Assembly: GCA_022605955.1 (NCBI GenBank)
Contig: JAKCOZ010000084.1
Span: forward strand, 172,501-236,500
Origin: Rallus limicola
Taxonomy: Eukaryota; Chordata; Aves; Gruiformes; Rallidae
Direction of reading: 5' to 3'
DNA length: 64,000 nucleotides
Part shown: piece by piece, positions 51,677-61,086 of the stretch
How the letters are laid out: each line of letters starts with the position of its first letter
Numbering within the stretch: the stretch's first letter is position 1
Made by a program: the position numbers and the translations under genes
The notes under the pieces: generated by a model
The model's database searches: none
The model's input: the letters and a program-made list of their open reading frames with translations, nothing else
What the model was told of the DNA's origin: nothing

Positions 51677-54600
51677 ATATCTCATTAAAAAAGAAACAAA
51701 AAAGGCTTGGTGGAGGCTTATATTATGCTGACTGTTTTACCCGTGGTCATCATCTGCATCATCCTACCAGACATGTTTTAATAAAAAAAATGTGATGAAG
51801 CCACTAAAAGAACTAATTTATTATTTTTATAAAGTATTTATAATAATTGATTGTGTGCCACAGATTTGTGTAAACTTGTAATATGAAGGAAACCATCAAG
51901 AACGCAATATTTATTTTCCTTGTCTAATGTGCCATAGTGTTTCCAAGATTGCAATGCTGCAAATAAGAGTAATGTCTGATGGGGCACATTGAACAGTTCC
52001 CCAGAGACCCTGAAAGGACAGCATATGATAACTTTCAGGGCTCCATTTATAACAGCAAGATTTTCTTTAATGTTTGCATGCTTCTAATATGAACCACGTA
52101 AAAATGATAAGAAACTGTACAGAGAGAATTTTTTTCTTATTGCATTAATTTTAATTGGCTTTTGTTTCTCTTCACTGCTATAGTATTTACTTTCCTCCAG
52201 AAAGATGCATAAATGCTTAACCTAGCATAATTATGCATATACATTCTTATTCCATTAGTAATTTGTGCTTTAATTATATTTATCATTTGGTCCATTGTAT
52301 ATTTGTGTGACTCAGAATAATTTAAAAGTGTTTCATTTTCACAGGTTTCCACTATTTTTCTATAGATAAATTAGGGAAGCTTGGGAAATTGCATACTGAA
52401 AATTGAAATGAGGACTATGCAATCCATTTTGAGACTTGCCTTTTGGTGTTTACCTCAAAGCATGCTTCTGTGTGTGTGCGCGTGATTTACATTTAGCAAT
52501 ATCTAAGTGCAAATAGTAATCATACACCAAAGTAAACCGGACTATATGCAATTGCTTCCTCTGTTTCTTCAATTGCAGTTGCAATCCCATAGATTCCAAT
52601 CTTGACAGGTAGCATAATTAGAAAATTCTCTTTGTCTTATTAAATGTGACTCTTCTCAATAGAATTCACTTCATTGCAGGCAAAGAACAGAAAATATACT
52701 TCAAATCTAAAATGGGAAATCAAGGGGGACTGTTTTATTTTTATCTGTCTTTGTGCAAGCGACATTATTATCAAAGGATATTGTAATGCTGAAAATGTAC
52801 TTTTGGGATTTAAATCACGTATTAGCCTGGAAAGCAAAAAGTGCTGTAGGGCCCATGCAATATATTTTCTCATTAATCTGATTGAAAGATTATCCTTCCT
52901 ATAGCTATGAAAAGTCTAATACCCATATATCCATCTTTCCTGCTAGTAAAATTCAGCTTTGTGCGCAGTCATTGTCTCTTGTGTCTGAGGTCCTACACTC
53001 TTCTTCATTTCTCTGTATAAGCCTATCTGTATTAAAATAAATTCAGAACAGGCCGCCATTTCATGCACACATTTTGATTATTTCATAAGCTGCTGAGGAA
53101 AATGGAAGTATCAGCAAGTCATGCAGTTTTCTGGTAATGTAATGCTGTCATTACCTCAGTGGTCATGTGAAAAAGTTTAGCTATAATATCTTTGACAAAT
53201 GTTCAGTGAGTCAAAACAGTGCATTTAAATGAAATGCAGATATGAATGAGCCATTATTACAATCACAACTCCAGCTTAGAAATTATTAAATATGAATATA
53301 TACACTTTCACAGTAACCTGACATTTGTAATACATAACTAGCTGTGCATTTCTCACCCCCCTCCTCCCGTTTTCCTCCCCATCATCCCCCAGATTGAGAA
53401 TAGAGGAAGTCATTTTGATCAGAGGCTGCACACAGTAATTGAAGACACTCCTGATGATTTCATGCAATCAGAGTGGCACATTATTTGTGATGAAAATTAA
53501 GTAAAGAAGGAAAGCAGATTTATAGGTTGTCTTGCTTATGGTCAACTGCCTTTACAAAAGATTAGCAATTCTATTCTAACCACCCAAACTGCATATATAC
53601 TTTTCCACATCGTAGATTTACTGAAATTTTCATATAACCTTAGTCATAACTTGCAGTACCTCATGATTTTAAGCTTTTAATGAAACTACAGAAGATGTCT
53701 TAAACTGAATGATTTCTATTCTGAGCTCTTTGAGTGCTGATAGCATGAACAGTATAGATGGCTCTAGCCATAACTGTCACACAGATAATATTCTTTTATG
53801 CCTCAAGACACTAAGATGGTGCTGTAGATAACCAAAAGGAATAAGCTGCCACCATCACTAATCTGCAGCTTTGAAACACTATAGCTTTTGCATGGTTAAG
53901 AGAAGGTAAAATCACCTAGAAGTGTAATATAGGAGACATTTTTAAGTGAACATAGAAAAGAGAACTAAAGGTTTTCATATTTTGTAATCTATATCCACTC
54001 TGGATCAAATCAACTATATCCCCCTTTTTGTGTGTTTATGGATAACAATTGAAAATGCAAAAGAAGCTGAAGCCTTTGAATCCTCCTAGGATACTTTACA
54101 CTAATGTAGTGAAATTGAAATATGGGCAATAGTTAGCCTTATTGTTCCCTTCAGAGTTTAACTTTCAAGATGTTTCATATAGGCTTTTGGATGGTTTTAT
54201 AATACATGTAACAGACTTTGTCCGCAATAATATCCGCTTTGTGCCAGAGGAGTATAACTTCTGTTGATTATTTTTCAATATGTAAAAACAAATGCTACTG
54301 AAACCTTAATAAGAGACTGAACTTTCTTTACATCTGTCACAGTTAAATTCACCAAATTAAAAATAAAACTGTATATGAATACAAAGTAATGCAAAAAGTA
54401 AAACTTTTACAAAGTCTTTTCCAGTTTAAGGTGGAATTACCCACATGTGGCCTTGTTTTTTTCCATTTCTTTAAAAATAATTCTGAACAAATTGTTTTTA
54501 GCATTTGTGTTGCATAAGCTTAATCGCATTATTTGTGCTGTATAACACCTCATGTGTGCTACCATTAAAAAAATATTCATAATAAATAAATAAATAGACA

Positions 54601-55679
54601 AACCCAAGGATCCAGTATCATTTTTGCCACCTAGATTTTTTTCCACACACTCTTCAGAAATACCTAATCAAAAATCCTATTGTTGTGAGAATACAGCCTG
54701 ACATGAAAGTGTCAGGAAAGCAGCGAAGGAAAAATGATGAACTAAACATCAGCAGAGTTGGATCCACTATAAAAAAACGTTTTCTGGCTGTGCTTTTTAG
54801 ATACTGCAGTACGCTTTCCAGAGAAAAGAGAAATTCCACTTGAAAGTCTCAAGCAATATGCACGGGGTTTTTTTTAATTATTGAACACAAGAAGTATCAA
54901 TAATAATCTGCTAATTTGTTCTCCAAAATGCAATCATTGTTGGGACAAAAACACAAAGCATTCGGGAAGCTATTAAATGCCCAGCAGTATTTGAAATCGA
55001 ACCATGGTGACTTGTTGTTATGGCATGCTGACATTATTGGTTCTTGTATATAGTTACATAACGATCTCTGAAGCCAAATTTTAAAAGTGGTCTGTAAAGC
55101 AGTTGAGAGACATCAAAATCTGGCATCACCATCAACTTCCTAATCTCCATGCTAAGCAGTACTTATGATTCTTCTGTGTAAGAAACTGCATGAAGTTTAA
55201 ACCAAAATACAATTACATTTCTTCCCTCTGCAAGAGATATTTTGTGCAATAAAGAATTTCAAACTCTACTTCTAATTAAAAATGGGATTTTAGTCTCTCA
55301 TCTTCCCTGGATACAAATAATGCAGGTGTCCCTACTCTCAATTCCAGTTGATTTTGCCTAGCTCTACAGCCTGTCATTGCTGGTTTATGGCAAATCCAGG
55401 TCTTCAGTCAGTAGGTGATTTGGAAACCATGTATATTTTGATTGAGAAAAACCCCAAGTACTCAAGAGAAATACTGAGTCAGAAAAAGGAATTCACCCTC
55501 ATTCTGTGACTCCACCCATTACCCATCTATAAATTGTCCCAATATTAATTCCAGAATAGTTTTAAAGGAGCTGCCTGGCAGCAAGGCATATTACTCATGT
55601 GTATAGCACTGCCATTTACATAGAAGAAATATAATTTGTGGCCCCAATAGTGGGTGAAGAAAAAAGGATTTCTACTTAC

Positions 55680-55743
55680 TGTTGTGCTGCTGCTGTTCAC
55701 ATAGCCCGTTTGAGTCTCACTGTCAGAAGAGCTCTCAAATGGT
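55680..55743 (-). other. candidate internal coding exon, minus strand (64 bp), best in the window
   Basis: On the minus strand an acceptor with a clear pyrimidine tract (CAGGTCTTTCTTTTAG) is followed by 64 bases and then a donor with perfect intron bases, GTAAGTAG (donor bases at 55674-55679). Only one of the three frames is open. It begins after one base completing a split codon, reads PFESSSDSETQTGYVNSSST plus a final T, and ends exactly on a codon boundary. The peptide is serine/threonine-rich and acidic, as in cytoplasmic or linker regions of signalling and adhesion proteins. The exon contains a CpG and is GC-richer than its flanks. It would enter in phase 2 and leave in phase 0. I cannot name the gene and found no upstream partner exon within the window. 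Confidence 0.5.
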
Positions 55744-56079
55744 CTAAAAGAAAGACCTGTCTGAAGGTTTATCCCTATTTAGGATGTAGAAGATGTATTA
55801 TTTAAAACAGTTTTCTGGAAAGTTAATATATGGTTACATCAGAATTATTTTTTTTTTAATTTTTGTTAAAAAAAAACACCTGGCTTTGATTACTCTACAT
55901 ATTCAGATCTTAACTTAAGGTAGTCTAATGTTAATGACAGAACTGGATATGAATATCTAGAGGATGTTTATTGTATGCCAGCACAAAAATACAGAAAGTA
56001 ATCCTTGTGTTTCTCATTCATGTAGCTCTATGTAGAGGTTTTCACTGTACCTTCTCTCCTCTTTCAAGCAAAATGTGAT

Positions 56080-56326
56080 TTATTCATTTGAGTATGAATA
56101 CTGTACAATAGGTGAATAGTCTATGCTTGCAAGCTTTCCCTGTTGCAGTTGCTGAATAAGAAGCATATAACTAAGTTCTGGTTTTGTCCTTGAAAGTGTA
56201 AAAGATGCATATCCTCCATTTTCCAAAGGGTTTGAACCAAGCCAGCCACTTTGTTGTTTTGGGATTTTTTTCTGGCTATTGCTCAGTTGGCCCTGTGTCT
56301 GTGCTTCAGTCACACACACTCTGTAC
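56080..56326 (-). other. candidate coding exon or gene relic, minus strand
   Basis: An open minus-strand frame of about 81 codons after a possible acceptor (TTGCTATCCAG, ending at 56327) and ending in a TAA at 56080-56082. Parts read TEAQTQGQLSNSQKKIPKQQ, GWLGSNPLENGGYASF and SIDYSPIVQYSYSNE. The composition is protein-like, and it lies on the same strand as, and 336 bases upstream of, the exon candidate at 55680-55743. There is no good donor, so it could only be a last exon, which conflicts with splicing onward to 55743. The acceptor tract is mediocre. Alternative last exon, relic or chance are all possible. Confidence 0.2.
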
Positions 56327-59114
56327 CTGGATAGCAACACTTTGTATTTAGAAAGGAGACAATATCATATATTGATCTGTTAGCCCTCTTTCTCTGAAAG
56401 CATCTGCTGACACAGTTGTCCTAGGTAAATCTGATGCATCTGCTTTCCACATTGCCATTTGGGTTATTGCAAATAAAAGCAATAGAAGTGGTTAACAGAG
56501 AACTTGGATCCATATGGACTGAAACAAAATCAAGGAGTATTTGTGCAAGAAATATTTTCAAGTTGGTCTGAGTGCATTGGTGTCCTACCAAAGCGATCAG
56601 CAGCTGACAGGCTGAGACAACTGGTTTGGATCTGCCTTACAAAGAGAGGACAACTTACTGTTGTCTATTACTTCCTAATGGGATGGTTTAGAGAAGTGCT
56701 AACTCTTCTCTAAACTAGACAGTCTCTACCTGTCCCTCTCCATCCTAAAAAAAAAATCTGCGATGCTATTATTTTAAAGTTTAGATAAATTAAGATAGCT
56801 ATATCAATTTCAATTAAGACAAGTGGCCCCAAAACTAACATAGTTCAGAGAAGAAAAAGGTTATTCACATAAGCAGCACTGATCCTACAGAACAGTGGCC
56901 CGGTGTTCCTTAAAGTGTATAAAATCAAAGTAAAAAAAAATAAAATCCTGAGTACTCATGCACAAAATCCAAGCTTGAAATGTGTCTTTAAGTACCCAAG
57001 CTAACTGCTTAAGATACTATATTCATAATTCCACTTTCATGAAGATTCTCAAAGTGTCAGATAGTACTTCCCAACCCATTATTACATGGCTAAAAGGAAT
57101 GGCATGTAACATCGAAAATATCTTTGAAACATTATGAGTGCTATTTGAAATTTCCAAATTACTTTCACCACATAATTTTAGCAGCAAACTGGAATTAGAA
57201 CAGTATGAGTAATATACATACTGGAGAAGCAAGTACAGCATAGATGAGTTTATATCAGTACCCACATTTTATCAAGCATTATATTCCGTTATTCTATGCA
57301 GTACTAAAGCAATGATAAATAAGTCATGTGGTAAATATAATGTTATGAAAAATACAACTGCACAGCTCATCAGTTATATGTTATTTTGCTTTTTAAAAAC
57401 TTACAATGCTTACACAGTATAGAATATAGACATTACAGCTGAATTTTTTAAAAGGGCAGATTAATTTATGACTAATAACAACATCTCTACTTATATTGCA
57501 AAAATAAGGTTTATCAGATCTTATGCACCTGGACATAAACTGATCATTGAAAAGATCAGGATATAATTTTTATGCACAAACACAACTTTTTTTTCTTTAG
57601 ATAAACTTTTTGTTACTTCTCTTTGCTTTATGCTTTGTGGAAGGTACAGAAATTAACCAGTAAAAGTAGCAGATCACTGTATCTTGTAAGACTATAATGA
57701 GTCTAGAACTTCCTTAATGCTTCCAGAACATAGATTCTTTAATCAAAAAGAATACATGACCATACACGTTACTAGTCACTGTAACTGTCTACCGATTTTT
57801 TTCTTTATGAGGAGGCTGGTAATGCTTCTAAATGAAAAATAATGCTATTTTCCCCTCATGCTTTGGGGAAATGAAATATTAGTAAGGGTACTATAAATCA
57901 AATGTTCCAATATCACAGAAGTATCACACTGAAATAGGTTACCAGTTAGAAACCAAGGACTTCTGTTGTTACTATTGTTTTGATTTGAATTCCAGACATA
58001 GCTTGATCAGACATGTTTAGACAGATCTTATGATGCAATAGTGTATAAAAAATATTAATAAAACGAGGCTTGTACAGATGTAAAACTCTGCCTTATTTAC
58101 TGTGACAGTTGAGAGCAAGAATGGTCAAAGTGGAAAAGAAGAAGTGGTCTCAGTGTTAAGACCACTCCACAGAATTTGGTTCTTAAATTGTTCTTAGCAG
58201 TTCCTTAAAGCAAAATCTTTTACAGGTGGTTGTTAATTGAATTTATCCAATTTGAGAAACTTGTGCTCTCCAAAGAAGTGAGAGCTTTTAGCTGCAACTA
58301 ATTTAGAAGGAACTGTACTCCGAGTGCATGATACTTTAGAAAAATGCTATTAATGCTAAAAACTTAATCTGTCAACTTCAGCATCCAAATTTACTGGATT
58401 ATTCTCATGCTGCTCTCCCTATGCACTTGATACCTGTTGCAGAATGTGGACAGCAGAGTTGCCAGTGTGTTTCATACATATATTGAAGATAAACTCACAT
58501 ATATGCAGCATTTCAGTTCTGTGGTGATGAACACCATAAAAAAGACCATTATAAATTTAATAATTTTATATTCAGTGTCAGGTGAGTAGGTAGGGGTAAA
58601 AATAGACATTAAACAGGCTCTGATTCCTTGAGCTTGTCTGTCTTATGTAATGAATCGGCCTGGGGTCCAGTGGGAAAAATAAAATTTGATCATAATATTT
58701 TTATGGCCATTTGAACTTGCTCTGGCTCTTAGTTCCATGTGAAATATCTGAAAGCAGAGTCATGGTAGGGTCTACTAAATTCTCTGTGGAGAGACTTTGA
58801 AAGTCAGAGTAGCTCTAGTGCAACAAACTAGTCAAACTAATCAGCACTGTGGGAGAATCCTAAGCTGGATTTCATCTACAGAAAGCATCTCTGGAGAATC
58901 TAGCAAAATTTCAATTAGGAAAGTGAACAGTGTAACTTTTCCAGTGCTTGTTGTTCTGATTAAGGTGTGCAATGGAACTATAGCAAGGTTCAGAACCAAA
59001 GAAAATATGAAGATGAATTATGCCTGCCCTTTTTATTTCATTGATATTTTTAAATGTTTTCACTGATCAATTTGTTTCACAATAGGAAAATGCATGTCCA
59101 ATATAAGTTCAAAT

Positions 59115-59902
59115 AGAGTCATAGAATGCGTTAGGTTGGAAAGGACTTTTAAAGGTCCTCTAATCCAATGCCCCTGCAGTAAGCAGGGACACCTTTAAGT
59201 AGATCAAGTTGCTCAGAGCTTCATCAAGGCTGAACTTGAATGTCCCAATGGATGGGGCATCCACCACCTCTCTGGGCAACCTATTCCAGTGTCTTACCAC
59301 CCTCACAGTTAAGAACTTCTTCATAATGTCTAATCTAAACCTACCTTGCTTTAGCTTAAAATCGTTGCCCCATATCCTATCACAACATGCCCTTGCAAAT
59401 AGTGCCTCCCCAGCTTTTCTTTAGGTCCCTTTCAGGTACTGGAAGGATGCTATAAGTTCTCCCTTGAGCCTTCCCTTCTCCAGAACGAACAAGCCCAAGT
59501 CTCTCAGCCTGCCTTCACAGGAGAGGGGCTCCAGCTCTCTGATCACCCATGTAGACCTCCTCTGGACCTACTCCAAGAAGTCCATGTCCTTCTTGTGGGC
59601 ACCAAGAATCACCTGTGGGCCACATTTGATGCAGCCCAGAATGCAATTTGCCTTTTGGGCTGCAAGTGCACATTATTGGCTCATGTCCAACTTTTTACCC
59701 ATGAGTGTTCCCAAGTCCTTTTCACACAGGGGTACTCTCTATTACATCATCCCCCAGCCTATATTCGTAACAAGGGTTGTCCCAATACAAGTGCAGGACC
59801 TTGCATTTGGCCTTGTTGAACTTCCTGAGGTTTGCACGGGCCTACCTCTCTAGCTGGTAGAGGCCAGTCTGGATGACGTCCCATCCCCTGGTGTGTGGAC
59901 CA
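59115..59902 (-). mobile_element. CR1 LINE, 3' portion, interrupted by an LTR
   Basis: Minus-strand CR1. The left edge reads GTCATAGAATGCGTTAGGTT, the reverse complement of the CR1 3' end. After it come the conserved tail and the ORF2 C-terminal region, longer than in the copy at 9794-10392. Phrases such as GAACAAGCCCAAGTCTCTCA and GGACCTTGCATTTGGCCTTG are characteristic of CR1 in this orientation. The frame is broken by substitutions and small indels. The copy stops near 59902 at GTGTGTGGACCA and appears to resume after the LTR at 61070 with CCACACCACTCAGC, the next part expected in CR1. Confidence 0.92.
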
Positions 59903-59907
59903 TATAT

Positions 59908-61069
59908 TGTAGTTTTACATGGGAGGGTTCTGGTACAGAAGAGAGTGCTGCAGGGGTGGCTTCTGCAAGAAGCAGCTAGAAGCTCTCTGCAGGCCCCAGA
60001 GAGTAAACACCATCTGACTCAAGACCGAAGTTGTTGTTGACCAAGACTGAGCCCATCAGCGATGGTCATAGCTCCCCTGTGAATCATATTTAAGAGGAAA
60101 AAAAACCTGCAAGCAGCCACTTTGTGCCACCAGAGAAGGGAGAAGATGTAAGAAACTCTACAGACACCAAGGTCAGTGAAGAAATGGAGGCAGGAGGTGC
60201 TCCTGGCCCAGGAGAGAAAGGTTCCCCTGTAGCCCATAGAGAAGACCATGGTGGAGCAGGTATCCCACCACAGCCCGTGGAAGATGACGGGGAGCAGAGA
60301 CTCCACGTGGAGCAGGTGGAGACATACTGAAGATGCTGTTACCTGCATTGGAGCAAGCCTCTGCCAGCACTTGCAGCCCATGGAGAGAGATAGAGATCCA
60401 CACCAGAGCAGGTTTTCTGGAAGGGGATTGTGACTGTGGGGGACCAGGCTGGAGCAGTCTGGGCCTGAGAGACTGAGAGACATACTATGATTTTATGACT
60501 GCACCCCATAGAAGTGACCCATGCTGGGGCTGTTAGTGAACAGCTGAAGCCCTGTGGGAAAGGACTCATGTTGGAGAAGTTCGTCAAGGACTGTCTCCTG
60601 TGGGTGGGACCCCACAGTGCAGCAGGGGAAGAGTGTGAGGAATGCCCTCCCAATACCCCTGCCCCAGTTAAGAAGGAAAACAACATGTGAGGAAATGACT
60701 GAAACCCCATTCCCTCATTCCCTGCCCCTCCCTGTGCCACAATGTGGGGGAAGAAAGGAGCAAAATCATGACTAAAGTGAAGTCTGCTAAGAAGGGAGGG
60801 GTAGGAGGAGGTGCTTTAAGATCTGGTTACACTTCTTATTATCCAGCTCTGGTGTCACTGGCTGTGCAGTGCAGTGTAATAAATTTTCTTTCCTTTATTC
60901 TGTGTTGAGTCTGTTTTGCCCATGAAGCTAATTGTGCAATGATCTCTCCCTGTCCTTATTACCACTCCTAAGCCTCTCAATATATATCTTCTTCCTTGTC
61001 CAGCTGGAAAGGAGAGTGATAGAGTGGCTTAGGTGGGCATCTGGCCTCCAGTCAGATCAAATCACTACA
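59908..61069 (+). mobile_element. solo LTR inserted into CR1, about 1.16 kb
   Basis: It starts TGTAGTTTTACATGG and ends AAATCACTACA, and is the reverse complement in arrangement of the LTR at 47131-48320, sharing every landmark: GGCTTCTGCAAGAAGCAGCT, CCCATCAGCGATGGTC, ATGATTTTATGACTGCACC, CTGTGTTGAGTCTGTTTTGC and the CTTCCTTGTCCAGCTGG end. AATAAA at 60878-60883 fits an LTR poly(A) signal. Flanks are CR1 on both sides, so the LTR is younger than the CR1 copy. No clean target-site duplication is left; five bases (TATAT or a variant) at the left junction are unexplained. No internal retroviral genes are present. A 154-codon frame at 60019-60483 runs antisense. Confidence 0.88.
60878..60883 (+). 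promoter_or_regulatory. LTR poly(A) signal AATAAA
   Basis: Exact AATAAA about 190 bases before the right end of the LTR, preceded about 55 bases upstream by a TTTAAGA motif that could act as a TATA-like element. The same position in the copy at 47131-48320 has mutated. The order TTTAAGA, AATAAA, then end fits the usual layout of retroviral LTRs; activity is not shown. Confidence 0.5.
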
Positions 61070-61086
61070 CCACACCACTCAGCAGA
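61070..61086 (-). mobile_element. CR1 continuation after the LTR
   Basis: CCACACCACTCAGC directly after the LTR is what CR1 carries next to the GTGTCAACC-like segment at 59891-59902. Only about 15 bases are clearly CR1; beyond that the match fades. Confidence 0.5.

Larger units (their letters stand above)
48321..59114. other. AT-rich spacer with candidate minus-strand exons
   Basis: Mostly non-coding. It contains an alternating AT/GT tract (51582-51676), a homeodomain-site-rich stretch (52080-52400), a T-run cluster near 55840-55875, and the minus-strand exon candidates at 55680-55743 and 56080-56326. Several plus- and minus-strand frames of 60-80 codons have no further support. The rest is AT-rich with stops in all frames and no recognisable repeat. 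Confidence 0.6.

Noticed and set aside
58517..58581. Plus-strand 65-bp segment with TTTCAG acceptor and CAG|GTGAGT donor, open in one frame
   Set aside because: Very AT-rich, peptide dominated by H, K, N and F, and the acceptor tract is poor; likely chance.
59464..59853. Plus-strand frame of 129 codons
   Set aside because: It is the antisense strand of the CR1 copy.
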